DNA of 64,000 nt from Brevundimonas sp. (GCA_027531145.1 JAPZRF010000016.1:1-64000), one strand, 5' to 3'; shown: positions 43,118-52,395, counted from the first letter of the stretch. Numbers and translations are program-made. Notes: generated by a model not told the origin, from the sequence alone.

Positions 43118-44305
43118 TTGAGCGGTCGTCCCCGCACCATCGGCATCGCCGGGGCAGGGCCTGCGGGGCTGGCCGCCGCCCTCGCCTTCGCGCGGCAGGG
43201 GCGCGAGGTGGTGGTGCACGAGCGCTTCGCCGCGCCAGCGCCGGTGGGAGCCGGCTTCATGCTGCAGCCAACCGGGCTGGCGGTGTTGCGCGCCCTGGGG
43301 CTGGAGCCCGAGGTGCGGGCGCTGGGCCAGCCCCTGAACCACATCGCCGGGCGGCGGCATCCGGGCGGGCAGCTGGTGCTGGACGTGCGCTACGCGGACC
43401 TGAAGCGGCCCGAGCCTGCGCTGGGCCTGCACCGCGCCGCCCTGTTCGAGGTGCTGTATCGCGCCGCCCGTGAGGCCGGGGTGGGCTTCGAGACGGGCTT
43501 CACCGCCGTCGATGTCGAGGACGGCCGGCTGGTGGCGGACGACGGCCGGCGGAGCGGCCCATTCGATCTGGTGGCAGACGCCAGCGGGGCGCGCTCCAGC
43601 ATCGCCGGGCACCGGCTGGGCTTGAGTCGGCAGGCGCTGGCATGGGGTGCCCTGTGGGGCACGACGCCCTGGCCAGCCGGTGACGCCTTCGACCCCTCGG
43701 CCCTGCAGCAGGTCTATCGCGCCGCCGACCGCATGATCGGGGTGCTGCCGGTCGGGCGGCGTCCCGGCGAGACGACGCCGCTGGCCACCTTCTTCTGGAG
43801 CCTGAAGGCCGCCGACCATGACCGCTGGCGCGCCGCCGGCATGGACGCCTGGAAGGCCGAGGTGCTGGGCTTCTGGCCCGAGTGCGCGCCGGTGCTCGAG
43901 GCGCTGCAGGCACCGGAGGACCTGACCCTCGCCCGCTACGGCCACCACACCCTCGCCCTGCCGGTCGCGCCGGGCCTGGCTGCCATCGGCGACGCGGCCC
44001 ACGCCACCAGCCCGCAGCTGGGCCAGGGGGTGAACATGGGCCTGCTGGACGCCTTCGCCCTGACGGAAGCCGTCGAACGGATCGGCGAGCGCGACACGGC
44101 CCTGTGGGCCTATGCGGCGGCGCGACGCTGGCATGTGCGGCTGTACCAGGCGCTCAGCCTTGTCTTCACCCCCTTCTACCAGGCCGACGGCCACACGCTG
44201 CCGTGGATCCGCGACCATGTACTGGGCCGGGTCGCCCGGGCGCCCGGCGCAGCCCGGCTGCTGGCGGCGACCGTCTCGGGGCTGCTGCTCGACCCCCGCC
44301 CTTGA
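43118..44305 (+). CDS. FAD-dependent monooxygenase (aromatic hydroxylase type)
   Basis: A 395-residue class A flavin monooxygenase. The nucleotide-binding motif is GIAGAGPAGLAAALAFARQG, the DG motif lies in FDLVADASGARSSIAG, and the GD motif is AAIGDAAHATSPQLGQGVNM. It would hydroxylate an aromatic or related substrate using NAD(P)H and oxygen. It starts at TTG 43118; the nearby ATG 43101 meets a stop after six codons. The substrate is unknown and no catabolic genes adjoin. Confidence 0.9.
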   Translation: MSGRPRTIGIAGAGPAGLAAALAFARQGREVVVHERFAAPAPVGAGFMLQPTGLAVLRALGLEPEVRALGQPLNHIAGRRHPGGQLVLDVRYADLKRPEPALGLHRAALFEVLYRAAREAGVGFETGFTAVDVEDGRLVADDGRRSGPFDLVADASGARSSIAGHRLGLSRQALAWGALWGTTPWPAGDAFDPSALQQVYRAADRMIGVLPVGRRPGETTPLATFFWSLKAADHDRWRAAGMDAWKAEVLGFWPECAPVLEALQAPEDLTLARYGHHTLALPVAPGLAAIGDAAHATSPQLGQGVNMGLLDAFALTEAVERIGERDTALWAYAAARRWHVRLYQALSLVFTPFYQADGHTLPWIRDHVLGRVARAPGAARLLAATVSGLLLDPRP

Positions 44306-44356
44306 CGCGCCGGCCCGTCGCCCCGACCCTGCCCGCCTCATTCAGGGGAGGCCGAC

Positions 44357-44758
44357 ATGCGTGGACTGGGATCGACGATCGTTCTGGTGGTGATCGGGCT
44401 GGCGGTGGTGGCGGGCGCCCTGTGGGCCCTGCCGACCTACAACGTCTACCGCAAGCAGATGGCCGGTCGCGCCGCCTATGAGGAGGCGGTGCAGAACCGC
44501 CGCATCCGCGTGCTGGAGGCCCAGGCCGCCCTCGACGCCGCCCGGCTGACCGCCCAGGCCGAGGTCGAGCGGGCGCGTGGCACCAACGAGGCCAACCGCA
44601 TCATGGCCGAGAGCCTCGGCGGGCCGGAAAACTACCTGCGCTGGGCCTATATCGACATGCTGCGCGAGACCGCCGACCAGCAGGACCGCCAGATCATCTA
44701 CATCCCGACCGAGGCTGGCATGCCCATCCTCGAGGCCGGTCGCCGTCCGGCGCAGTGA
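44357..44758 (+). CDS. Small membrane protein resembling the C-terminal half of a Band-7/SPFH protein
   Basis: A 133-residue protein: one N-terminal transmembrane helix (STIVLVVIGLAVVAGALWAL), then a helical stretch rich in Ala, Glu and Arg (about 40-90) containing LEAQAALDAARLTAQAEVER and GTNEANRIMAESLGG, and a C-terminal QIIYIPTEAGMPILEAG. The helical part looks like the region after the SPFH core in HflC/prohibitin-type proteins, where such proteins oligomerise, but the SPFH core itself is missing. It is not a broken gene on visible evidence: it has its own start and stop. The role is unknown. Confidence 0.75.
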   Translation: MRGLGSTIVLVVIGLAVVAGALWALPTYNVYRKQMAGRAAYEEAVQNRRIRVLEAQAALDAARLTAQAEVERARGTNEANRIMAESLGGPENYLRWAYIDMLRETADQQDRQIIYIPTEAGMPILEAGRRPAQ

Positions 44759-44779
44759 GGGCATTGCCCCCCAGCTAAT

Positions 44780-44807
44780 GATTCCATATTTCTGGAACTA
44801 TGGAATC
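44780..44807. promoter_or_regulatory. ArsR-type operator overlapping the arsR start codon
   Basis: GATTCCATA (44780-44788) and TATGGAATC (44799-44807) are a perfect nine-base inverted repeat around ten bases. The right arm contains the ATG of arsR (44800-44802). Binding by the neighbouring ArsR would block its own transcription. Because the operator reaches the start codon, the transcript may be leaderless or nearly so. Confidence 0.75.
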
Positions 44808-45162
44808 ATCTCACGCCGTAGCCGCCCTGTCGGCCCTCGCCCATCCCGGCCGGCTGGCCGCCTTCCGCCGCCTCGTCCAGGCGGGGCCTGAGGGCCTCGC
44901 AGCGGGCGAGGTGGCGCGCGGCCTCGGGGCCCCGGCCAACACCACCTCGACCCTGCTGGCGACCCTGACGCAGGCGGGACTGGCCCGGTCAAGGCGGGAT
45001 GGCCGCTCGATCCTGTACAGCGCCGACACCGGACGCATGGGGGCGCTGGTCGCCTATCTGGTCGCCGACTGCTGCGACGGGGCCCCGGCGGTCTGCGCCC
45101 CAATCACCGAGGCCCTCGCCCGGGCCGCCTGTCCCTGTCCCGCTGACGGGGGCCGCGCGTGA
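44800..45162 (+). CDS. arsR: ArsR-family metalloregulator
   Basis: A 120-residue winged-helix repressor. The recognition helix region is LGAPANTTSTLLATLTQAGL and the wing follows in SRRDGRSILYSAD. The arsenic-binding cysteines are probably those in VADCCDGAPAVC near residues 89-98, a C-terminal placement unlike the classic ELCVCDL site in helix 3. It should release the operator on binding arsenite. No Shine-Dalgarno sequence is visible upstream. The stop overlaps the acr3 start by four bases. Confidence 0.92.
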   Translation: MESSHAVAALSALAHPGRLAAFRRLVQAGPEGLAAGEVARGLGAPANTTSTLLATLTQAGLARSRRDGRSILYSADTGRMGALVAYLVADCCDGAPAVCAPITEALARAACPCPADGGRA

Positions 45163-46217
45163 CCCTGTTCGAGCGCTGGCTGACCCTGTGGGTCGCCCTC
45201 TGCATCGTCGTCGGGGTGGCGCTGGGCGCCCTGGTCCCGGACCTGTTCGCCGCCGTCGCCGCCGCCGAGGTGGCCAAGGTCAACCTGCCGGTCGCCGGCC
45301 TCGTCTGGCTGATGATCATTCCGATGCTGCTGCGCATCGACTTCGCCGCCCTTGGCCAGGTCGGCCGGCACTGGCGCGGCATCGGCGTCACCCTGCTGGT
45401 CAACTGGGCGATCAAGCCCTTCTCGATGGCGATGCTGGCCTGGCTGTTCGTCGGCGGACTGTTCCGGCCCTGGCTGCCGGAGACCCAGATCGAGAGCTAC
45501 ATCGCCGGGCTGATCCTGCTGGCCGCCGCACCCTGCACCGCCATGGTGTTCGTATGGAGCCGCCTGACCGACGGCGAGCCGCACTTCACCCTCAGCCAGG
45601 TGGCGCTGAACGACGCGATCATGATCGTGGCCTTCGCGCCGATCGTCGCCCTGCTCCTGGGCGTCGCCGCCATCGTCGTGCCGTGGGACACCCTGCTGCT
45701 GTCGGTCGGCCTCTACATCGTCATCCCGGTGATCCTCGCCCAGCTGGCCCGGCGCGCCCTGCTGACCCGCGGCGAGGCGGCGCTGGAGGGGGCGCTGCGC
45801 CGGCTCGGGCCGCTGTCGATCGCCGCCCTGCTGGCCACCCTGGTGCTGCTGTTCGGCTTCCAGGGCGAACAAATCCTGGTACAGCCGCTGGTGATCGCCC
45901 TGCTGGCCGTGCCGATCCTGATCCAGGTCTATCTCAATTCCGGCCTCGCCTATCTCGGCAACCGGATGGCGGGCGAGGCCCACAACATCGCCGGCCCCTC
46001 GGCCCTGATCGGCGCCTCCAACTTCTTCGAGTTGGCCGTGGCCGCCGCGATCAGCCTGTTCGGCATCCAGTCCGGCGCCGCCCTGGCCACCGTCGTCGGG
46101 GTGCTGGTCGAGGTGCCGGTGATGCTGTCGGTGGTCTGGATCGTCAACCGCACCCGGCGCTGGTACGAGGCCGGCCCCGCCGTCCGCCGCCACGCCCTCA
46201 AGGAGCCCTCGCGATGA
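45159..46217 (+). CDS. acr3: Arsenite efflux transporter, ACR3 family
   Basis: A 352-residue permease with ten hydrophobic helices. The family cysteine lies in LAAAPCTAMVFVWSRLTDGE, in the fourth helix region, and helix 9 contains ALIGASNFFELAVAAAI, both hallmark blocks of ACR3. It starts at GTG 45159 (overlapping the arsR stop) and is coupled to arsC through a four-base overlap. It pumps arsenite out of the cell. The distinct ArsB family has twelve helices and different motifs, so ACR3 is firm. Confidence 0.95.
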   Translation: MTLFERWLTLWVALCIVVGVALGALVPDLFAAVAAAEVAKVNLPVAGLVWLMIIPMLLRIDFAALGQVGRHWRGIGVTLLVNWAIKPFSMAMLAWLFVGGLFRPWLPETQIESYIAGLILLAAAPCTAMVFVWSRLTDGEPHFTLSQVALNDAIMIVAFAPIVALLLGVAAIVVPWDTLLLSVGLYIVIPVILAQLARRALLTRGEAALEGALRRLGPLSIAALLATLVLLFGFQGEQILVQPLVIALLAVPILIQVYLNSGLAYLGNRMAGEAHNIAGPSALIGASNFFELAVAAAISLFGIQSGAALATVVGVLVEVPVMLSVVWIVNRTRRWYEAGPAVRRHALKEPSR

Positions 46218-46624
46218 GCGACTTCCCCGTCACCGTCTTCCACAATCCCGCCTGCGGCACCTCGCGCAATGTCGTCGCCGCCGTGCGCGAGGCGGGGCTG
46301 GAGCCCGAGGTGGTGGAGTACCTGAAGGCCGGCTGGACCCGGGCGCAGCTGGAGGACCTGCTGGCCCGCATGGGCGGGGCCCGTCCCCGCGAGATCCTGC
46401 GCGAGAGGGGCACGCCGGCGGCGGAGCTGGGCCTGCTGGGCGAGGACGTCTCCGACGACACCCTGCTGGAGGCCATGGTCGCCCACCCCATCCTGGTCGA
46501 CCGGCCGATGGTGGCCACCCCGCTCGGCGTGGTGCTGGCGCGCCCGTCGGAGCGGGTGTTCGAGGTGCTGGACCGCCGCCCTGGGAGCTTCACCAAGGAA
46601 GACGGCGAGGTCGTCGAGCTGTGA
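46214..46624 (+). CDS. arsC: Arsenate reductase (glutaredoxin type)
   Basis: A 136-residue enzyme reducing arsenate to arsenite for export by Acr3. The active Cys is in VFHNPACGTSRNVVAAVRE, and HPILVDRPMVATPLGVVLARP with its conserved Arg residues closes the site. The length and motifs fit the glutaredoxin-coupled ArsC of Gram-negative bacteria. It is third in the arsR-acr3-arsC operon, with four-base overlaps at both junctions. No arsH, arsM or arsI is present. Confidence 0.95.
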   Translation: MSDFPVTVFHNPACGTSRNVVAAVREAGLEPEVVEYLKAGWTRAQLEDLLARMGGARPREILRERGTPAAELGLLGEDVSDDTLLEAMVAHPILVDRPMVATPLGVVLARPSERVFEVLDRRPGSFTKEDGEVVEL

Positions 46625-46650
46625 CCCTGCCTTCTCCCCCGGCGGGGAGA

Positions 46651-48273
46651 TCAGAGCCTGGTCAGCCGCAGGTTCTGGTAGTCGTAGCTGAAGTCGATGT
46701 CTGGGCTGACGCCCTTCAGGGTGGCGCGGACCGGCCGGCCGTTCTCCAGCACGAAGATGATGAAGGCGTCCTCTTCCCGCTTGTCGGGGAAGCGGGTGCG
46801 CATCGTCTCGCCGTCATAGGGCTCCAGCGGCCCCTTCAGGGCGTTGGAGCGGGTGAAGTCGAGCCAGAGTCCGCCATTGCGCTCCGAGATGACGATGTCG
46901 CCGTACCAGGGGTCGCGCCAGGTCCCGGCGTAGGCGGCCAGCGGCAGCGACGGCACCACCCCGGCGGCCTGTTTCGCGTCGATCTCGCGCGCCGCGGCGA
47001 GCGACCGCCCGGTCCCCTCGGCGAGCAGCCGACGGCTGTCGCCGATCCAGTCGAAGCCGGCCTTGTCCATGACGATGTCGGCGATGCCGCTGCGCAGGGC
47101 GCGCAGCAGGAAACTCTCCTCGGCGTTGGAGAAGATCGAGAAGCCGGCGTTGCGGCCGGGGATCAGCACCGTGGCCGAGATGCCGCCGGGCGAGCCGCCG
47201 CCGTGGGTGATGTAGCGTTCGCCGCGATAGTCCTGCACCGACCACCCCATCGCATAGGTCGAGGTGATGGCCCGCCCGGGCAGGGCCGCTGTCGGCCCCT
47301 CGGAGGAGCCGACGATGACGTTGGGCCGGAACATCTCCCGCGCGGTCGCCTCGGAGAACAGGCGCGACCCGTCCGGCAGGGCGCCCATGGCGAGGCGCAC
47401 CTTCATCCACTTCGCCCAGTCGACGGCGTTGGAGGCGAAGCTGCCAGCGGCACCGGCGGCGTCCCAGTTCCAGATCCCGGCGATCGAGTCCTCCAGCAGG
47501 GTCATCTCGCCCTGGTAGCGCAGCGGCGGTCCGATGCGGCCATGCGGCAGGGCCGAGCGCGCCGGATCGGCCTGGCTGGTGAAGGGCACGGTGTCGCCCA
47601 TACCGACCCTGTCGAGGATGCGGGTCTGGACGAAGGTCTCCCACGGCATCCCGGAGGCGGCGGCGACGATCTCGCCGGCCACCACGAACATCAGGTTGCA
47701 GTAGTGGTAGCCGGCGCGGAAGCCGTGCTCGATCGGCACATGGCGCACCGCCGCCATGATCTCCGCCCGGGTGCGGTCGCTGTTGGGCCAGAACAGCAAG
47801 TCGCCGGCACCGAGCCCGAAGCCGGCGCGGTGGCTCAGGGTGTCGCGCACGGTGATGCGCTCGCTGATGAAGGGGTCAGACAGGGTGAAGTCCGGCAGGT
47901 AGGTCCGCACCGGCTCGTCCCACTTCACCCTGCCCTCATCGACGAGGATGGCGAGGGCGGCGGCGGTGACGTTCTTGGTGTTGGAGGCGATGGCAAACAG
48001 GGTGCGCGCGTCGACGTCGGCCGGGCCGCCGAGACGACGCGTCCCGTAGCCGCGGGTCAGCACGTCGGTGCCGTCCCTGACCACCGCCACCGACAGGCCC
48101 GGCTGGTCGGGGAAGGCCTCGAGGCAGCGGCGCACATAGGCGTCGACCGCGGTCGCCAGATCGGTGTGGTCATTGGCCGCCGACTGCGCCCAGGCGCGGA
48201 ACGGAACGCTCGCGGCCCCAACGCCGGCGAGCGAGACAGACAGGGCGGCGCGACGCGACAGGTGAAGGGACAT
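46651..48273 (-). CDS. Serine hydrolase of the beta-lactamase class C/PBP4-like family
   Basis: A 540-residue secreted protein. A twin-arginine-like leader (LSRRAALSVSLAGVGAASVP) precedes the beta-lactamase-fold domain: SxxK is SNTK at about residue 106, the Tyr motif is AGYHYCNLMF, and the third motif is THGGGSPGG in place of KTG. A C-terminal beta-rich domain of about 130 residues (YAGTWRDPWYGD) is common in this esterase/peptidase group. It could cleave D-amino-acid peptides or esters; beta-lactam resistance should not be assumed. It is divergent from a TonB receptor. Confidence 0.9.
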   Translation of the reverse strand: MSLHLSRRAALSVSLAGVGAASVPFRAWAQSAANDHTDLATAVDAYVRRCLEAFPDQPGLSVAVVRDGTDVLTRGYGTRRLGGPADVDARTLFAIASNTKNVTAAALAILVDEGRVKWDEPVRTYLPDFTLSDPFISERITVRDTLSHRAGFGLGAGDLLFWPNSDRTRAEIMAAVRHVPIEHGFRAGYHYCNLMFVVAGEIVAAASGMPWETFVQTRILDRVGMGDTVPFTSQADPARSALPHGRIGPPLRYQGEMTLLEDSIAGIWNWDAAGAAGSFASNAVDWAKWMKVRLAMGALPDGSRLFSEATAREMFRPNVIVGSSEGPTAALPGRAITSTYAMGWSVQDYRGERYITHGGGSPGGISATVLIPGRNAGFSIFSNAEESFLLRALRSGIADIVMDKAGFDWIGDSRRLLAEGTGRSLAAAREIDAKQAAGVVPSLPLAAYAGTWRDPWYGDIVISERNGGLWLDFTRSNALKGPLEPYDGETMRTRFPDKREEDAFIIFVLENGRPVRATLKGVSPDIDFSYDYQNLRLTRL

Positions 48274-48443
48274 GGGCGGACTTCCGGACGTGGGCAGGCG
48301 AGGGACGCTATCGCGCCGCGCGCCGCCCGGTCCATGTCAAATCCGCAATCCAGGTGAACCCGATGTAACTCGGTCCGGCGCGACTCGACTGGTAACGGGG
48401 AGACAGCAATGACGGTGCTACCGGCGACCGAAGGGGATCCTCG

Positions 48444-50768
48444 ATGACCAGACTCAAGCTGATCCTTCTGACCGGCGCCGCCGCGACTCTGCCGGCCCTC
48501 GCCGCGCCGATGACGGCCGCCGCCAAGAGCGCGCCGCAGACGCCCGCCCCGGCCGCCCGGACGGCCCCGCAGACGCCGGCTCCGGCCCAGACTACGGCCC
48601 AGACTCCGGCCCAGACTACGGCACCCGCCGCCGCCGCCGCCGAGGGCGAGGCACCGGCCGAGCCGGTGGAGCCGACCACCGTCGGCGAGCTGACAGTGAC
48701 GGCGCGCAACACCGACATCCGCTCCTCGATCGACTCGATTAGCTACAGCCTGGCCGAGGACCTGCAGGCCACGACCGGCAGCCTGGCCGACGCCCTGCGC
48801 AACATCCCGTCGGTCGATGTCGACCCGCAGGGCAACGTCTCCCTGCGCGGCGATTCCAGCGTCACCATCCTCGTCGACGGCCGCCCGTCGGGCATCCTCT
48901 CCGGTCCGGGGCGCGCCCAGGCCCTGCTGCAGCTGCCGGCGGATCAGTACGCCCGTATCGAGGTCATGACCAATCCCTCGGCCGCCTACAGCCCCGAGGG
49001 CTCCGGCGGGGTCATCAACCTGATCTCCAAGCCTCGCGCGCCCCGGCCCGGGGTGCAGACGACCGGCTCGATCCGCGCCAACGTCGGCGACAACGGCCGC
49101 TGGAACGCAGGGGCCAGCGGCTCGTGGCAGCGCGACCGCCTGACCCTGTCCGGCGATCTGAGCTACCGCTCGGATCCCACCGAACTGTCGTTCGACAGCG
49201 TGCGCGAGCAGCTGGACCCGGCGACCGGCGCGGTGATCGCCACCACCCGCAACACCACTCCCGTCACCTCCGACACCAACGGCACGGTGGTGCGCGGCAC
49301 CGCCGAGTACCGCCTGACCGACCGCACCTCGATCACCGGCGAGCTGCGCGGCGTCGCCTTCGGCGGGGACGGGCCCGCGTCGCTGCTGTCCGAGCGCCGC
49401 AACGCCGGCGGCGTCCTGACCAACGCTTTCCGCCGCGACGGCGAGTCCGAGTTCGACTTCCAGAACTGGGGCGCCACCGCCCGGATCGTGCACCGCTTCG
49501 ACGACGCCGGCCACGAATGGTCGAACGAGCTGCGCTACGACCGCAATCTCAACGAGAGCGAGGGCCAGTCGCGGACGCAGTTCCTGACCCCTGCCGGCCC
49601 GGACCTGTTCGAGCGCAGCGCGCAGGAGACTGACCAGGCCACGCTGGGCCTGACCAGCGCCTATGTGCGCCCCACCGCTGACGGCGGCCGGGTGCGTTTG
49701 GGTTACGAGCTCAACGACCAGCGCCCGGATCAGGAGACCGAGCTGCGCCGCGGGACAACCGCCGGCGGTGTGACGATCGTGCCCGGTCTCAGCAACCGCT
49801 TCGAGGCGCGCCAGACCGTTCATGCCCTCTATGGCACCTGGGAGCGGCCGCTGTCGGAGAAGCTGTCCGCCCAGGCCGGCCTGCGACTGGAACAGGCGGA
49901 CATCGAGATCAACGACCTGACCGGCGGCCTGTCGGCCTCGCAGGACTACTTCCGCGCCTATCCGACGGGTCACATCCAGTACGCCCTGTCGGACACCCAG
50001 AGCCTGCGCGCCAGCTATTCGCGCCGCATCCAGCGGCCCCAGCCGGCGCAGCTGAACCCGTTCGTCTCCTACGTGGACCCGCTGAACCGCAGCTCGGGCA
50101 ACCCGGATCTGGAGCCGCAGGAGACGGACTCGTTCGAGGCCATGTGGCAGATGCGCAGCGGCCAGAACTTCTACCAGGTCACCGCCTATCTGCGGGACAC
50201 GGACAAGGCCTTCACCCAGGTCGTCAGCGACCTGGGCGGCGGCGTGTTGCTGAACCGGCCGGAGAACCTCGGCGGACGCCGGGACACCGGCGTCGAGGTG
50301 ACGGCCGCCGGCCGCCTGAACTCGACCCTGCGGTTCAACGCCGGCTTCAACGTCTTCCACCAGGAGATCGACGCCGGCGGCCTGCCGGGCAGCTCGGACC
50401 GTAGCGACACCCTCGCCAGCGGCCGCGTCAGCCTCAACTGGCAGCCGACGCCGGACGACTTCCTGCAGGTCTCGGCCTTCTGGCAGGGCGAGCAGCTGCT
50501 GGCCCAGGGCACGCGCGAAGCGGGCGGCATGCTGAACCTCGGCTACCGCCGCAAGCTGACCGAGAAGCTGTCGCTCAATGTCACCGCACGGGACATCCTC
50601 AACAGCTTCAGCACCACCACCATCTACCAGACCCCGGCGTTCCGCGAGGAGCTGGAGCAGGACATCCGCCTGCGCGCCTTCTATATCGGCCTGAGCTACG
50701 CCTTCGGCTCCTCGCCGCGCCGCCAGCCGGAGCAGTTCGACTTCTCCACCGGCCCGACCGGCATGTGA
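48444..50768 (+). CDS. TonB-dependent outer-membrane receptor
   Basis: A 774-residue receptor: signal peptide, a low-complexity Ala/Pro/Thr/Gln segment (about residues 27-75), a TonB-box-like VGELTVTAR, the plug domain (NVSLRGDSSVTILVDGRPSG), and a 22-strand type barrel with alternating strands to the C-terminal LSYAFGSSPRRQPEQFDFS. The ending resembles the outer-membrane beta-barrel family often found in Caulobacterales rather than siderophore receptors. The ligand cannot be predicted. The low-complexity segment contains three 12-base repeats. Confidence 0.93.
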   Translation: MTRLKLILLTGAAATLPALAAPMTAAAKSAPQTPAPAARTAPQTPAPAQTTAQTPAQTTAPAAAAAEGEAPAEPVEPTTVGELTVTARNTDIRSSIDSISYSLAEDLQATTGSLADALRNIPSVDVDPQGNVSLRGDSSVTILVDGRPSGILSGPGRAQALLQLPADQYARIEVMTNPSAAYSPEGSGGVINLISKPRAPRPGVQTTGSIRANVGDNGRWNAGASGSWQRDRLTLSGDLSYRSDPTELSFDSVREQLDPATGAVIATTRNTTPVTSDTNGTVVRGTAEYRLTDRTSITGELRGVAFGGDGPASLLSERRNAGGVLTNAFRRDGESEFDFQNWGATARIVHRFDDAGHEWSNELRYDRNLNESEGQSRTQFLTPAGPDLFERSAQETDQATLGLTSAYVRPTADGGRVRLGYELNDQRPDQETELRRGTTAGGVTIVPGLSNRFEARQTVHALYGTWERPLSEKLSAQAGLRLEQADIEINDLTGGLSASQDYFRAYPTGHIQYALSDTQSLRASYSRRIQRPQPAQLNPFVSYVDPLNRSSGNPDLEPQETDSFEAMWQMRSGQNFYQVTAYLRDTDKAFTQVVSDLGGGVLLNRPENLGGRRDTGVEVTAAGRLNSTLRFNAGFNVFHQEIDAGGLPGSSDRSDTLASGRVSLNWQPTPDDFLQVSAFWQGEQLLAQGTREAGGMLNLGYRRKLTEKLSLNVTARDILNSFSTTTIYQTPAFREELEQDIRLRAFYIGLSYAFGSSPRRQPEQFDFSTGPTGM
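48583..48618 (+). repeat. Three tandem 12-base repeats within the TonB receptor gene
   Basis: The unit CGGCCCAGACTA is repeated three times, with one change in the second copy, and encodes the four-residue unit A-Q-T-T/P. Copy-number change would keep the frame and only alter the linker before the TonB box. Confidence 0.8.
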
Positions 50769-50783
50769 GGCGGCGGGAGGCGG

Positions 50784-51443
50784 CTACCGCGCCGTCTCCC
50801 ACGCCAGCCACAGGGCGATCAGGGCGAGGCCGCCGGCCATCACCGCGCGCGCCCAGGGCCGGTCGGCGAGGCGCAGCAGCCGGCCGCCGAGCCCGGCCGC
50901 GGCCAGCACGATGCCGCCGTGCACGACGACGCTGACCGCCAGATGCAGCAGGCCCAGCGTCAGGGTCTGCAGAACCGCCGCACGGCCGACCGGAGCCGCG
51001 CCCTCCGCGGCGATGAAGGCAGGCAGGACAACGGCGTAAAGGGCCGCCGCCTTGGGATTGAGCAGGTTGCCGACCAGCCCCCTCAGGAACAGGGCGCGCG
51101 CGCCGGCCGCACCGTTGGTCGGGGTCGCGTCCAGCCGCGTGCCCGGCCCACGCCAGGCGTCCCACGCCAGATAGAGCATGAAGGCGACCCCGCCCCAGGC
51201 CACCGCGGCGTACAGGGCCGGGGCCCGGGTCAGCAGCTCGGCCAGCCCCACGGTCGCCGCCAGCATCCAGGCCGCCAGCCCCACGGTGATGCCCGCTACC
51301 GCCGCCAGCCCGGCGCGCCGCCCCTGCGCCAGGGCCGTCAGTGCCAGCCAGCCCATGTTCGGCCCCGGCGTGATCTCCATCAGCACCGCGGCGGCGGCGA
51401 AGGGCAGGAGCACCGCAGGATCGACGAGCGCAAGCACAGGCAT
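50784..51443 (-). CDS. LysE/RhtB family exporter
   Basis: A 219-residue membrane protein with six hydrophobic helices. The family signature is LMEITPGPNMGWLALTALAQGRR near the N-terminus, and NLLNPKAAALYAVVLPAF marks the central helix. Members export amino acids or similar small compounds. The substrate is not visible from the sequence. It is convergent with the TonB receptor (15 bases between stops). Confidence 0.92.
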   Translation of the reverse strand: MPVLALVDPAVLLPFAAAAVLMEITPGPNMGWLALTALAQGRRAGLAAVAGITVGLAAWMLAATVGLAELLTRAPALYAAVAWGGVAFMLYLAWDAWRGPGTRLDATPTNGAAGARALFLRGLVGNLLNPKAAALYAVVLPAFIAAEGAAPVGRAAVLQTLTLGLLHLAVSVVVHGGIVLAAAGLGGRLLRLADRPWARAVMAGGLALIALWLAWETAR

Positions 51444-51543
51444 CCCGTCTCTCTAGCCCATCCCCGTCGCGCCGCCGAATGCGCGCCTTGCGTGTCCGGC
51501 GCGAACATCGATAGTCTGACGTCAGGCGAGGGGGACGGGGGCC

Positions 51544-52395
51544 ATGACAGACGGCGAGCGCCGGCGGCGGGTCGACTACGCCATGGGCGACGGCGTCAAC
51601 GGCCTGTCCGGCGGGTTCTGGCCCCGGCTGTTCGCCTACTCGATCGACCTCGCTGTCGTCGGCCTCGCTCTCAGCCTGATCGCGGCCGCCCTCTTCACGC
51701 CCACCGGCGGGTTCATCCGCCACAGCGATCCGGTGCTCGTACCGACCTATTGCGCCCCCGTTGATGAACCGGCGGCGCCGCCCATGGACAGGCTGCGCCT
51801 TACGCCGGGCGACAGTGCGCTACAGAGCCTGCGGCCTGATCGGCCTCCCGATGAGTTCCTCGTCGAGCGCTGTGATGTTCTGCTCACGAGCGGCTACGCG
51901 AGAACGAGTTTCATCTGGCAAGGCGCGGTATCGTACCGGGAGACCGTACAATACAATCTCGGCCCCGCCGGAGAGCCGGTCGATCGGACGATCGATCTCT
52001 CCCACCTGTTCTACCTGCTCCTGCTCGCCTGGCTGGCCGTGGCGGAGGCCTTGTGGGGCGGCGGGCCGGGCAAGCGCCTTCTGGGATTGCGGGTTGTAAG
52101 CGCCGGAACGGGCGGCCGGGCGAGCCTCGGGGCCACGTTCTTGCGGAACGGCCTGCTTTACGGCCCTTTCGCCCTCATCGGTCTCGTCGAGAGCGCGGGA
52201 GATCTGGTTCCGGCCCTGTGGAACGCGGTACCGGAGTGGCTGCCCGTCAGCCGTCTCGAACTCTTGCTGCTGACCGTTGCGGCGATCTGGACGCTCGTGA
52301 TCTACTTCGCCGTCCTGTTCCAGCGCCCTGACCCCTTCTGGGACCGCTGGGCCGGGGTGAGCGTGCGGCGCCGGGTGCGGATCGTCACCGACTGA
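51544..52395 (+). CDS. RDD family membrane protein
   Basis: A 283-residue protein with the RDD domain: [21 protein letters not shown] forms helix 1 with the conserved Arg and Asp, and [20 protein letters not shown] is the loop typical of the family. A soluble insert of about 120 residues with several Cys lies between helix 1 and helix 2, longer than usual. The C-terminal [13 protein letters not shown] is the closing motif. Function is unknown; some members are linked to ion or stress functions. Confidence 0.85.
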   Translation: MTDGERRRRVDYAMGDGVNGLSGGFWPRLFAYSIDLAVVGLALSLIAAALFTPTGGFIRHSDPVLVPTYCAPVDEPAAPPMDRLRLTPGDSALQSLRPDRPPDEFLVERCDVLLTSGYARTSFIWQGAVSYRETVQYNLGPAGEPVDRTIDLSHLFYLLLLAWLAVAEALWGGGPGKRLLGLRVVSAGTGGRASLGATFLRNGLLYGPFALIGLVESAGDLVPALWNAVPEWLPVSRLELLLLTVAAIWTLVIYFAVLFQRPDPFWDRWAGVSVRRRVRIVTD

